64,000 bases of DNA from Rhinolophus ferrumequinum (Eukaryota > Chordata > Mammalia > Chiroptera > Rhinolophidae). Location of the stretch: the NCBI RefSeq assembly GCF_004115265.2, contig NC_046296.1, forward strand, positions 17,552,795 through 17,616,794, written 5' to 3'. The position numbers and the translations under genes are program-made. Each line of letters begins with the position of its first letter. Positions within the stretch are counted from its first letter, which is position 1. The notes beneath the pieces are model-generated. The model saw nothing but the letters and a program-made list of their open reading frames with translations. It was not told where the DNA came from and ran no database searches. Positions 1 to 11,465 of this stretch are shown one piece after another.

Positions 1-134
1 GTGGGGAAGGTATGTCCCTTGGCAGCAGGAGGGTAAGGTAAAGCCCCAGAGCATTCCTCCTGCCCAGTTTTGCTCTCTGGGGGAAAATGAGTATGGAACC
101 TGTGCCACCCTAGTTACTACTCTGTCTTTCTCAG

Positions 135-1008
135 AGCCAGCCCTGAGCAACCTCGGCCTTCCCTTCAGCAGCTTTGACCACTCTAAAGCCCATTACTATC
201 GATATGATGAGCAGCTGAGCCTATGCCTAGAGCGGCTGAGGTGAGGGGCAGGGCCTGGGCTATCTGAAATGACAGTGTCAAAGGTTCAGAGCCAGGGAGG
301 GGCTCCGGAAGAGGGCAAGCAGAGGGAGTATCTATTCCCTTGAAAAGAATGTATCATGGCTCTGGATGGGGTGCAGGGGAAAGATAGGGCTCCCTAACTT
401 GTGTCTGTTTCCCTCCAGTTCTGGCAAAGACAAGAGTAAAAGCATCCTGCAGGTGAGCGAGGATGAGGGGAGAGCCTCTCTAAGGATACTTACCTCCGCA
501 GGGCACTTCCCTCACACACTTTGTTCTCTTTCCTCCCCTCTCTACCCCCAGAACAAATATGTCCGATGTTCTGTTAGAGCTGAGGTTCGCCATCTCCGGA
601 GGGTCTTATGTCATCGTTTGATGCTAAATCCCCAGCATGTAAGTATTTCCACAGAAGGTTTTTTTGGGGGGAGGGAAGGGGCTATAAAGGGAGGGTCACA
701 GTCTAGAGTAGAGCAGGTTAGTTCTTGACCTGTGGGAGAGGAGAGTTCCTAAAACTGTGCCCGCGTTTCCCTACTAGGTACAACTCCTTTTTGACAACGA
801 AGTTCTCCCTGATCATATGACCATGAAGCAGATATGGCTGTCCCGCTGGTTCGGCAAGGTGAGCCAGGGCCCAGGCAGTCCCCAGGGTGGTGGTGGGCTG
901 AGTAGCCTTTTGGGTAAGAATGCTGCCACTGACTACTTCTTCCCCTTCTTGTCTCCTTAGCCATCCCCTTTGCTTTTACAATACAGTGTGAAAGAGAAGA
1001 GGAGGTAG
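135..1008 (+). CDS. PCGF1: PCGF1, 3' half (Polycomb group RING finger 1), partial
   Basis: Five coding exons: 135-240, 419-452, 552-638, 778-858 and 961-1008 (TAG stop). All have AG/GT borders, and the frame stays open across them with phases 2, 0, 0, 0. The earlier exons, including the RING finger, lie outside the window. The visible protein runs from PALSNLGLPFSSFDHSKAH to KEKRR and is nearly the human sequence. It covers the C-terminal RAWUL (ubiquitin-like) domain, which in this family binds the PUFD domain of BCOR/BCORL1 and places PCGF1 in the variant PRC1.1 complex that ubiquitinates histone H2A. Bases 1-134 are intron. Identification is very secure. Expression and start cannot be judged here. 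Confidence 0.96.
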
Positions 1009-1087
1009 GGGCCAAGTCCCTGCCCCATCCCTCTCCCCTTCCCTCCCCAGATATTTATGTGAAATTAACTGCAGCTTTATTTTTTGA

Positions 1088-1093
1088 AATAAA
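1088..1093 (+). terminator. PCGF1: PCGF1 poly(A) signal AATAAA
   Basis: A canonical AATAAA lies 80 bases after the PCGF1 stop, followed by a T-rich stretch. It gives a very short 3' UTR. Confidence 0.85.
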
Positions 1094-1109
1094 ACCTTTT
1101 AAAAAGCAT

Positions 1110-4100
1110 CTTTTTTCTTTTGTCTTACCACACATTCATGTTTTTCCTTGTGTACTGCTTCCCTCAGAAATCCTCTGAGTGCCGTCAAGAAGGTGGCCCC
1201 TCAGTGAATGACTAAAGGAGAGGGGTAGAGGACCCTCCACATGTAAAACTCAGAAGGTGAGCTAAGTGAAGCCAGGCCACCCACATCAGCTTTTTTTGTT
1301 GAAGGGAAGTTTTTCTGGAGGTGAGCTCTCACTGTCTTTGCATGTTATAACATACGATGCAGGCCTGAGTGGAGGTGTCCTAATTCAAGAGAGGTGAGAG
1401 AGAGTGGGGCTTGGGTTGGATAGTGACCATTGCAGGACTGAAGATTTAAAGAAAAATCCAAAGAATTGCACTATGGGAGGAATCTAAAAAGGCGGGGGCG
1501 GGGGTCACAGGACACACATGGGGATAGTCAGAGTTGGAGACCTGGCTGTCTATACAAGATTCAGCTGGCCTTCAAGTACCTGCACTAGGTGAAGTCAGGT
1601 CGGGAAAAGGGGAGAGGGTAGTTGAGGAGGAGAGGAAGCCAGTGCCCAGGAGAGCAAAAGCAGCTCCAAGGAACAAGAGGGAGCAGGAAGGCTAGCCCTC
1701 CACTGAGTAATTCAGCAAACATTCCTTGTCTGTATGAGCGCAGCCATGAGCACTAGGCTCTGAAAATAAACCCAGCTAGTGTCCCTATTCTGCAGTCCTC
1801 TAAGTGGGGGAGCCAGAAACTTTCCCAACTGGGACAGTAACTGAGGGAAGCTAGAGGCCGAATCTAGGCAGCAAAGAGGCAGGGACAAGCGGGAGGAACA
1901 GCCAGCTGAAGTGTTGCCAGAACACAAGTTTAAAGCCTAAATCTCCTGCTATTTGAGGTCTGACTCCATGAAACCAAGGGAATCCTTGTGCATAGCTGGT
2001 GAGGGCTGAAGGCTCCAGGCTTCCATGGATGAAGAGGATGAAGATTGGGTGGCAGAGGACTTGGGGGAGGGGTATAGTGAAGGCCACCCCCTCCAGTTGC
2101 TGAGCAGGCAACAGACCAAGGTGGGGACACCAAATTGCCACTGGCATGGGTAAATACACGATCTCCAAGAGTCTGAAAACTTGCCATGTTTCAAAACTGT
2201 CCATGTTTTGGGCCTCATGCCCCTAATGCCTCCCTGCCCCACCCTCCCGTACTCAGCTGTCCTTGAAGGCCTAAGTGTCACCTCGTCCAGAAAACCTTTC
2301 CTCAGTCAGAATCGGCTTCTTCCACCGCCTTTACCCCAGCATATATCTCAAGATTTTGGATTAATTCTATCTATTCAGAGTTCCCCACTCTCCCCAAATT
2401 GAAGCTCTGGGGATTCTGGGGCCCACCAGAGCACGCTGCACTCAGGCTGTTCTCCAGGCAGTTTGCTTGTGAAAGTGATTCAGAGGGAGAGGTGTGGGCT
2501 GGGGGAAAGAGATTACAAACACCCCTGAGGACTTTTCTGGCCCAAACAGCTGCAGGAATTGGGGAGTCTGATTGGGGCGTCAGCTGGGCGTCAAGAAGCC
2601 CAGCCAGAAGATAGGCTGCCCGAGGCCCCAAGATTTGGGGATAAGGCCTTTGACAACACATGGCTTGTGGCCAAAGAGCCGTCAAAGGCGCTCAGGCCCC
2701 GATCTGGGCTGGAGCAGCCGCCCCGCCTTGCCCCCAGCTCAGCCAAGCCTTCCTTTTGTCTGTCAGTGGTGGTGGCGGCGGCAGCTGCGGTGCAACTCCC
2801 TGAGGTGGCTGATACAGGCCAGCTGCTGGCTCCGCCCAGCTTTCCCTGGATCTATGAGCCCATTATCCCCCCCTCTGGCCTGCCCCCACGCAGACCGTAT
2901 TCCTCGGGGTCACTCAGGTCTCGATCTACTCCAGGGCGGGCAAATCAAGCCCATGGTTCTCTTGGGCTCGGTCTGTGATGCAGCATGCGCTCAACTCGCC
3001 CTCTGCCCGGCACCCTTGACCTCTGAGCACTTCGAGCGCGTAAGCGTCAGTCCTCACCTACAGGAACACACTTGCCTGTGCCCCTGCCGCCCTTTCTCAC
3101 CTAGCTACTTCCACTATCCACACTCACAGCGGGGAGGGGCACTGAGATTTGCCCTGGCCTTTGGCATAGAGGGGACAGGTCCCTCAGCCTGGCCTGTCTC
3201 TCCTTGGGCTGAGGAGTAGAGGAAGTGAGGAAATAGAGATAAGGGACTTCCCTGGGACAGTGAGTATCAGGCTGCATGTAAATGGGGGCCTGAGTATTCT
3301 GCTGCTCCCCATCCCAGCCCGCACACCCCCAGCTGGTGGCAGTTGAGCAGAGCCCTTTGTGAACCAGTGAAAAGGGCCAGAAAGAAGGCACAGACCCGAG
3401 GCCCTAGAAGTAACAAAACTAAAATATCAGTATCAGAATCAGTTCACTCTGAAGTAACATTTTCTGAAAGAAAACAATCCCAGAAGTGTGCAGATGCCCC
3501 GCCTCAGACGCCTCCACCTGGGGTTTCCTTCCTAAACTCCCATTTCCCTCTCTTGATGGTTAAGGATTTTAGCGGGGGTTGGGGGTGGGGGGGTGGCAAG
3601 CACATCTCTGAGACTGTCTTCTGTGTGCACCACCCAGAGGCTGTCGTTCTGAGGATCCCCAATCCCAACTCCCTTACACTCTCAGAATTCAGCAGAAATC
3701 CAGAGACTGTGTTTGGTTTTTTTTATTTTTTTGACTAAATGTTTATTGAGCAGATATCCTTACGAAGCCAAGAAGATGGGTCAATCTGGGGTGGCCTGGG
3801 TAGAGGAACCTGCCAGATGAGAAACTGAGGTGGGCAGGGTGGGTGAGAGGTGCTGTCTCGGAATGAGAGAGAAAATGCGGGCAACAAGGAAAGGGAATAA
3901 GGTGTGAGATAAGGTGGCGGGATGACGAAATGAAAATCTGAAAGAGTAATGAGGGCAGATGTGAGAAAGCAATGTTAAGAGGGAGTGAAAGTTGGAATGT
4001 GGGAACCTCTACAAGTGGAGGGAGTGGAGGACCCAAAGATGTCTGAAAGGGACAATGAGGGGAATCTGAGGGACACAAGGGATTGCTTGGGAATGCTGGG

Positions 4101-6150
4101 AGAAAGCCGACTGAGAGGTGGAGGGAGGGTAGGCAGTGATGAATGATTAGTATGTCTGAATTGTTCTGGGAAGGGCTAAGACAGAGAAGCGTTGGACCAC
4201 GGTTCAGGGAGGAAGAGGCATGCATCATACAGCACTGGAGACTCGGGGCTCCTGAGATGGGGTGGGAGAAAACCTATGAGACAGCTGAAATCCTCCCAAG
4301 CCCAGAACCCAGGTTTAATCTCTTAATCTTCCTCATTAATCACTCACCCTCCTCATACCCCCTCCAAGGATCCGGTTTCTCCCCAGCTCAGGTTCCAGAG
4401 GCTTCGCTGGGAAAAGTCCCCTCCCTTGGCCCCACAATCATCTGGATAAGTCCCTGGCCGCCTGGGAGACCTTACTTGGGCTGTACTGTCAGCAGCCTCC
4501 TCCCATTACGTGTCTCTCCTTCCCTCTCCTCCCTCCAACTCACATCTGGGGATCGCCTGACCCCACTGTCCAACCCCATTACCTGAGTCCAGCTGCAGGG
4601 AGGAGAAGGTAGACTGGAGAGATGGAAGTGGAGGAAGGCAAAGGCCCCTCAGGAGAGCCCCACACCCCACACAGACACTAGTAATTGAGAGCAGAAGAGA
4701 TGACATAAAAGCTACATAGAGGATGCGTGAGTGAAAGTAGTAGTGTCTGTTTGGTGACAGGCCTAGGATGTGAGCTAGGCAGTTTCTGCAGCCTCCTGGG
4801 ACCCTCTTTAATTGCAGATTTAAGTGAAACCACCAGGATCATTTGGAGGGCTGAGGCCTCTAGCTGAGTCTCTCTCCCGGCCCTCCTCTGCCCCCACTGT
4901 TAATGACCAATTAACAAGGTTCTGAGGCATCTCAGCTTTCTGACTCTGTTCTCTGACCTAGCGGTGGCCCATCGAGCCGAATTGTTCAAGCTGCCATAAG
5001 GGGACTATGTGAGGGGGTGCTTCTGGGGAATAGGATGGTCATTGGTGGGAGCCATTACCGAGATGACCCTGTGCTTCTCCACCTTTGTTGGGTGGGCCAG
5101 GTCAGTGCCTCAGTGTGAGATTCGCGGACACCCATTATCAAAGTGTCTTCCTGTCCATGTTAAGGAGTCTTTAGCCCAGGTGCCTTGGATCTCCCAAGTG
5201 CTGTTTGGGGTACCCCAACTGCGGGCTCCACTTGCCCCAGGGAATGTACAGGTGGACACAAATGGGACGTGCAGAGGTCTAAGAGAAGGTGACAGAAGGG
5301 ACAGTCCAGGAGAGACCACCGGTTCTTAATGGTACTGTTTGAAAAAACTAGAAGAAACCGTCGCAGCGAGTTCAGTTCTGGAGTGGTGAGTTCCTCAGGA
5401 GTGGTGGGGCTTCTCTGTCTCTGGGCTGTGGGTTCCCTAGCTATTTGGGGTGTAATTAATGAACAAAAGTCTTACCTTGTTGGGCTTCCACTGGTGGAGC
5501 CCTGCTGTCCCAGAGCTGCTGTAATTAGTACAAAGGAATGCTGTGGGGGTGCTCACCCCAGTGTGAGCACAGGACTAGATTAGTTGTGGGAGAGAAGAAA
5601 GACACACAGGACAAAGATAAAATAGGTGTGAATATCCCAGGCCTCAGAGTTTGTCCCTAGGTTGGCAGAAGTTTCTGTCCCTGAATCTTGTTGGGTCCGT
5701 GAAGTCGGCCCTTCAAATCCCTCTTCTTTAGGGCAATGGCCAGTGGCCCCTCCCATCACTGTTCCTGCTTGGGTTTCTGGGCCTCCCCAGACTGGGGAAT
5801 CCCTACTGGACCTACGGAAGCTCAATAAGGAGACGAAGATCAACTGATAGACTGATAGGATAGTGTAACCAGAAGGCCTTCTGTGGAGGTCAGTCTTCAC
5901 TGGCAAAGACCCCTCCTGGGCAGTAGCCCTAGTTCCGGGTTTTGTGTCCTCTTTCCTGCGGTCCAGGTCTACCGCACTTCTCGATGTGTTTTAACTTCCT
6001 TAGTACCTCTGAGCCGTGCTAGGACAGTCTTGGGTCCGGCGGGAAAACCCGCTGGAGTCCACTCTCACCTGCGTGCTTCCCCCAATGCAAACCCACTATT
6101 CCCGTTGCAGTCGCTCCGCTGGACCGGTCCTTCCAAGTCTTGAGTCCTCC
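1110..6150. other. Non-coding interval between PCGF1 and LBX2
   Basis: About 5 kb without a gene I can support. Open frames here are short, lack family similarity and do not chain with splice sites. In human a non-coding antisense transcript, LBX2-AS1, lies between these genes and runs away from LBX2. An orthologue would lie on the minus strand here, but I cannot define its exons from sequence. Two patches look regulatory: about 2640-2900 (paired TCF/LEF-like boxes) and about 4800-5000 (paired TAAT half-sites). Confidence 0.6.
4899..4915. promoter_or_regulatory. Palindromic pair of homeodomain-type half-sites
   Basis: GTTAAT and ATTAAC form a perfect inverted repeat with a 5-bp spacer, and another TTAATTG lies about 90 bp upstream. 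HNF1 sites use the same half-site with a 1-bp spacer, so this is not a classical HNF1 element. It suits paired homeodomain binding. The site lies about 1.85 kb upstream of the LBX2 start codon. Function is inferred. Confidence 0.35.
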
Positions 6151-8450
6151 CAGCACCCCGCGCCGAGCCAATAACTTCCAGTCGCTGCCACCTCTTTAAA
6201 GAGTTTTCCGCAGGGGTGGGGCGGGGACGAGGGGACCGGATCTGGAGACTGAGGTTCTTCCTAGGTGGGATCGGGAATCCTAGCAGTCAGCTCTGATCCC
6301 CCTCCTTGGAATTTTGCACATCCTCAGCCATTGGGGGCAGGGAAAGCGATTTTATTGCCGACGATTTTATGAGCCTGAGCGGCAGCTAAGCGGGGAGTCT
6401 GTGGCACACAGCATCTGGGGGCCGCCCAGGAAGGGCTGAAATGAGCACTGGGCCGCGCCCGGCTGCGCGGAACGGCCGGGCGGCTGGGTCTGGCGGGTTG
6501 TTCCTTTGGCTCGTCTCAGCGCCTCCTTAGCCAGCAGAAATATCGCTGCAGGGACATCTACCAGCTCCAGACCCACCGCGGCCCCGGGTTGGAAGGTGGG
6601 GGCGCAGGAGGAGGGGCACACGGGGCTCGAGCCCAGCGCGGGGGGCGGGTCCGAGGCGGGGGCCCAGATAGGGAGCAGCATGCCGGGGCCCAGGCAGCTG
6701 CGGAGACCAGCGCAGCGGGTGGCGGGACCGCCACAGCCCAGCCAGCCATGAGCTCGGGACCCGAGCCCCGGACAGCCCGGACACCGTTCAGCATCGCAGA
6801 CATCCTAGGCCCACACATGGTTCCCCGAGGACCCCCTGCGTCGCAGCTTCCAGAGCGGAGCCCAGGTCCCACGCCGCCGCTGTGCGCGTTGGAAGAGCTG
6901 ACTAGTAATGCTTTCCGCGGACTTGACGGGCACGCTCCGCAGCCCTCTGAAGGTAGAGCGCCGGCCAGGTCACGCGCTGTGACTTGGTCTTTTCCCCATC
7001 CCTCTCCTCCAGGTTGTCGGTCTCCACCTTCGTTCACCCTGGCCGCCACCCTAATCCGCCCTCTGCCCTCAGCCCACGTGCCGAGACTTGCATCTCCCGC
7101 TCCTCACTTCCCCTCCATTAGTTCCCAGGCTCCGCTGCCAGAGCCGCGGGGAAGGGCCGGGCTATCGAGAACCGAGCGACCCGGTGGTCCGTTCGCTGTA
7201 GGCGGGGCAATCGTGACAGAAAGGCCGGAGAAAAGGAAACAAAAGGCCAGAGCAGGAGGCTGTAAACGAATGAGCTAGGGCTAGGGCGGCGCACAAAGTG
7301 CTGGGAGGCAAGGCTCGAACCTCTCCGGATAAACACGCTCTTCTGCAAACCCCTCTCTTTTGGAGAAGGCGCAAGGAGCTTAAGGTCCCCGGGACTCGGT
7401 CTCTCTCCTTCCTTGCCCTTTGTACCCCCACTACCTCCCTTTTGGGCTTGTGGAGGGGGAGCCTGTGTCACCAAGAAAGAGTAAGCCGAGAGTGCCCGAC
7501 ACGACCCACGAGTCTAAAGAAGGGCCAGATCCGGGTCCCGTTATGGACCATGCAGGGTGGGCTGCCCCTACGTGGACCACGGTTGGACCCCACCTCTGGT
7601 GCCGGCCCCAACATGCGAGCCGGCTTAATAGAGGCCACAAAGGCCCCACCCCACACAGTCTGATCCCACACCAGGCCTCCGCTGGTCTGTCCCATCCTCC
7701 TCCCACTCCTACCCCGAGATGCCCTCAGCCTGCTGCCTGCCTCCCTTACCCCAGTGGCGGGTTCCACTTTGTGTCCCACTCCCTCCTCGGCCTGACGCCT
7801 CGTGCAGTTTGGTCAGGGACCACTGTCTGGCTCCCATCCCCTCACCCTCACCCTGGCCTGACCCCACCCCCAGCTTTTCCTCCCAGGCCAAAACCGGATT
7901 CACGAAATCGCAAGATTGACCCCGCCCTATCCCCCCCGCAGGCCATGTGGCCCCAGGCGCTCTGGGCCGCGACCAGGCTGGCCGCAGACGGCGAAAGTCA
8001 CGCACAGCGTTCACCGCGCAGCAGGTGCTGGAGCTGGAGCGGCGCTTCGTCTTCCAGAAGTACCTGGCGCCATCCGAGCGAGACCGGCTGGCAGCGAGGC
8101 TCGGCCTGGCCAACGCGCAGGTCGTTACGTGGTTCCAGAACCGGCGCGCCAAGCTCAAGAGGGACGTGGAGGAGATGCGCGCGGACGTGGCCTCGCTGCG
8201 CGCGCTGCCCCGCGAAGCCCAGGGCGGTCTCGCGCTGCCCGACGGCGCCCCGGGCCTCGGCCCCACACCGCCCGACTCCCGGGCCCACCTGTCAGACGAG
8301 GAGATACAGGTGGACACTTGACTGAAAAGCCGCCGTCCGGGCTTTGGAGCCCGGGACACCTCGCCTCCGCGCTCGGCGCGCAGTCCGGGTAGCCGGGTGG
8401 AGGGAGGGTGCCGACTCCGGCCTCTTCCGGCTCACAGTCCAGATGCTCAC
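6150..8450. promoter_or_regulatory. LBX2: CpG island over LBX2
   Basis: GC-rich, CpG-dense sequence starts near 6150, runs through the 5' region and exon 1 and is densest over exon 2. Such islands are typical of developmental homeobox genes and often carry Polycomb marks. No TATA box is evident just before the start codon. Confidence 0.65.
6748..8321 (+). CDS. LBX2: LBX2, ladybird homeobox 2
   Basis: Two exons, 6748-6952 and 7942-8321, split within a Gly codon (phase 1), giving 194 aa, the length I recall for human LBX2. An N-terminal FSIADIL (residues 14-20) is an eh1-type Groucho-binding motif. The homeodomain is about residues 85-144 and contains KSRTAFTAQQVLELERRF and WFQNRRAKLKR. Asn51 of the homeodomain is present. 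Position 47 is Thr, the unusual residue shared by LBX and TLX homeoproteins. The C-terminus ends in a conserved acidic SDEEIQVDT. The chosen ATG begins MSSGPEPRT, matching the family N-terminus. It should act as a nuclear sequence-specific regulator in development. The frame is intact. Confidence 0.96.
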
Positions 8451-8467
8451 CTTTCCCAGTTGTTGAG

Positions 8468-8473
8468 AATAAA
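8468..8473 (+). terminator. LBX2: LBX2 poly(A) signal AATAAA
   Basis: A canonical AATAAA lies about 150 bases after the LBX2 stop codon. Confidence 0.8.
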
Positions 8474-8559
8474 GTTGAGACTCGGTCACATCACGCCTCA
8501 ATCCCGCGCCGGGAGAATAAGAGCAAAATCTACTGATTATTGCGAAGATTCCGCGCTTG

Positions 8560-8690
8560 GCACCGTGCGGAGCGCTTTAAACGCGGTTTCCTTTAACCCT
8601 CATAGCAACCCTATAAGGTAGGTGATATAATTATGACCTTTTTACAAAGAAAGAGCCCCTACGTCAACATTTGGACCCAGGAATCCAGCC
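8560..8690 (-). repeat. MIR SINE fragment, antisense
   Basis: The order 'aaccctcatagcaaccctat', 'aggtaggt', then an oligo-T block followed by A-rich sequence matches the reverse complement of the MIR core and tail. Strongly decayed. Confidence 0.55.
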
Positions 8691-9514
8691 AACCTTCAGA
8701 GACTCGGGGCTGAAGGGACGGGGATAGAGCTCTGGGAACTTCCGGCGACCCCTCCCCTGCTAGCCGCCTGGGCCGCAGGACTCCCCCGCGCCTTTGATGG
8801 GCTGCCGCGTCGGAGGCCTTGCTCCTAACCTCTATACCGGCCCCAGCGTGAGGGCGTTGTACCTGACACTTTCCTCTTTCCTCACCTTGAGGTCATTTGT
8901 TAATGGAGTCCCGACCCTTCACCCCTCCCCTGCTGAAAGAACCCTACGCTGAGACACAAAGTGATGCCTCCGGGAAGGAGGGCACACCTGTACTGCTGGT
9001 ACCTCCGCCCCACAATTGGGCGGAAAACGTTCCCTCCGGACCGTGGCGGTGGCCGGAGGGTGGGATGGCCCGGCCCGGCCCTGCCCCAGAAGGCGGAGCT
9101 TGGAGTAGCGGCCTTGGAGGATGGAGACCCCCAGCCTACCTCGGCTGGCGGCTGGCGGACATTTCTGACATTAATTTATTCCACTGGTGATTAATCATCC
9201 TGTAGTGTGATGGAGAGGTAAGAGGAGCGCTTGGTAGCTGCAGGCCCTCCCCCATGCCTGGTCTTCCCGGCGGATCTGCAGACTATACTTAGGCTTCTGT
9301 TCTGCTTCTCCTGGCTCCCTGTCGGTCCCTCCACCCTCCTCAGACCTTCCCATGCGTCTGCCCAGGTGCTGCAGTCCCACTCTCAAGGTTGCTCGGGAAT
9401 AATCCACCCAGGGAAGGGGGCTCAGCTAGGTCCTCAGTTGCAGGTGGTCCCAGGAGAGGATATTTCAGGGAGGGTGAACAAGGCTGGAAGGCAGAAGGGA
9501 ACCTGACATTTTCA

Positions 9515-9690
9515 GACAATAGCTACCACTCATTGAATAGTTCCAAGTGCCTTGCATGGATTAGTTTTCACAATAACCACATGAAATAATCAGGCTTTAA
9601 TTTCATTTTAAGGATAAGGATACTGAATCACAGAAGCCCAAGAAACTTGGTCATGTCATGAAGCTTCTAAGTGGTGGGGCCAGGACTCAC
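9515..9690 (-). repeat. MIR SINE, antisense
   Basis: Recognisable antisense MIR order: accactcattgaatag, cacaataacc, ttcattttaaggataag, then a 'gaagcttctaagtggtgggg' block. Confidence 0.7.
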
Positions 9691-10326
9691 CAGCTTGTTT
9701 GTCTGTCTCAGTGGCTCATGCTTTTGGCCACTTACACTTTTGGCTCTGTCCTTATAACTGTGACTGGGCCTAACTGAAAGAGAAGGGTTTACAGAGAGAG
9801 GGGAGAGGAAGGGCCAACGGTAGGAATTCAGGCATCGTACTGTAGCCAGAGTATGGAGCATGGTCCTTGGAGGTTTTAGAGAAGAGGCATGACACCAATG
9901 TTTAGGGCCCGCTAATTTGGCTGCATGTACAGGGTGGACCAGACACTGAGGGAGTAGTGTATTTCTGGCCACTGCAAAAGGTAAGAGCAGAGAGAATTCA
10001 GGACCAGACTTGGAGGGGGCGGGGAAGAGAGGCTGTCAGGACAGAGGAATCAGTATGATTCCCCCAGTGACCAAAAATTACATGAGTTAGTGATGTCCTT
10101 GCAAACCTGGGCAACTGGAAGAATAGCATCATGGACAGAAACAGACAATGACTACTAGTGTAAAGCTAAGACTCCGTCAGCCATTACGTACAAAACATAT
10201 TTGTACCTGTGTCGCCCTTCAATCCACATACACAACACACATACATACCTCCACTGCTTCGTGTTCAGGGCCGCTTGCTTATTCTTCATCCCTTTCTAAA
10301 GGCTGCCTCTCTGGAACCTTTAGATT

Positions 10327-10436
10327 AGGGTGACCAACTCATTCCTGTTTGCCCAGGGCTGTTCCAGTTTTAGCACTGAAAGTCCCACACCTCAGGATCC
10401 CTCAGTCCCAGGAAAACCAGGATAGTTTGTCACCCT
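10327..10436. mobile_element. Short DNA-transposon fossil with TIR-like ends
   Basis: About 110 bp bounded by agggtgaccaa on the left and ttgtcaccct on the right, which are inverted. The inside holds a 'cccagggctgttccagtttt' block and its near complement. This looks like a short non-autonomous mammalian DNA transposon, perhaps hAT-type. Family not identified. Confidence 0.5.
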
Positions 10437-11004
10437 GCATTCCAGCCCTGAGACTCAGACCTCAGGCTGCTGGGTCAGTACCCTACCAGTTAGCAGTGTG
10501 AGTGTGGGGGTAAGATATCGGGAGTCCTGTGCCTCTTGGAGAAGATTCAAGTCTAGGACAGGCTGAGAGGTACTGGGGAGGGGACATTTCTGAGAGGCTG
10601 GAAGAGCAAGGAGCCAGCTCAGCCTGAAAGCAAAGATACTACACAGTAATGGTGGGCAGCGCTTCTCTGAGGGGCCAGGAGCCCTAGTGGAGTGTCCAAA
10701 GCAGAGACGTCCCCCAGAACTAGAAGGCCAGATGGGCCAGCCTCTGAGGGAGTCACTGTAATATAATCACCCCTTAAACAAACTACTTCTCTCCAACCAG
10801 GCATGAGCAAAGAATTTCCAGGGCAAATAATTCTACACTTAGGGAGGGGCCAGTCAAGTTAATTGGCTCTGAGCCATAATCCCCTTCCACTTGAGGCTTC
10901 CTAAATTCTAGCCCAGTGCTGCCAACTCTTGTAATCAAGCTTTGAATAAACAAAACTCAAACATATCCCATCAAAATGGCCTCTAGATGGGTCTCTTCTC
11001 TGCT

Positions 11005-11190
11005 GGGTCCCAGAGCAGTGCATTAGGGTCACCTGGAGGGCTACTGAAACACAAGTTTCTGCCTTCCCCCCCCCCCCCCCCCGCAGATTCTGATTTAGAA
11101 GAAGGTCTAGGGTGGGAATTTGCATTTGTAACAAGTTCCCAGGTGACGCTGATGCTGCTGGTCCAGGTTCCACACTTTGAGAACCAGTCC
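11005..11190 (-). mobile_element. MER5A-like hAT-Charlie non-autonomous element
   Basis: Read on the minus strand it starts with 'ggttctcaaagtgtgg', then 'accagcagcatcagc' and 'cacctgggaacttg', and ends near 'ctccaggtgac'. This is the MER5A layout. An uninterrupted C run of about 18 bases (11066-11083) sits inside it where MER5A normally has a C/T-rich stretch. Confidence 0.8.
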
Positions 11191-11289
11191 CAGGAACTCT
11201 CTATTTTGTGACATAAGCAGTTTACTCACACTACTGTCTTTCCACCACGAGAATCATGAATATGTAGGACAGATGCAGATAAAAACTGG

Positions 11290-11465
11290 TTTATTTTACA
11301 GCCACTATATACCAGGCACTTGGTAGGTATTTTCTCACACTTTCTCTTTCAGTCCTCACAACAGCCCTGTGAGGTAGGGATTGCCCCCATTTTACAGATG
11401 AGGGAACTGAGGCACAGATATTGAGAGACCTGCCCAAGGTGACCCAACTAGTAATGGTAGACTTC
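11290..11465 (-). repeat. MIR SINE, antisense
   Basis: Clear antisense MIR: 'accaggcactt', 'cctcacaacagccctgtgag', 'cattttacagatgag', 'aactgaggcaca', 'gcccaaggtgaccc'. Confidence 0.88.

Noticed and set aside
3743-4228. 161-aa minus-strand frame between PCGF1 and LBX2
   Set aside because: Ser/Pro/Leu-rich reading of GA-rich DNA; no homology or splice context.
6558-7049. Minus-strand 163-aa frame near LBX2 exon 1 as a possible LBX2-AS1 peptide
   Set aside because: No splice or family support; GC-rich antisense of LBX2 exon 1. The antisense RNA itself is known in human, but its exons cannot be set from this sequence.
7420-8325. 301-aa open frame over LBX2
   Set aside because: Out of frame with the homeodomain; a GC-rich shadow reading through the LBX2 intron and exon 2.
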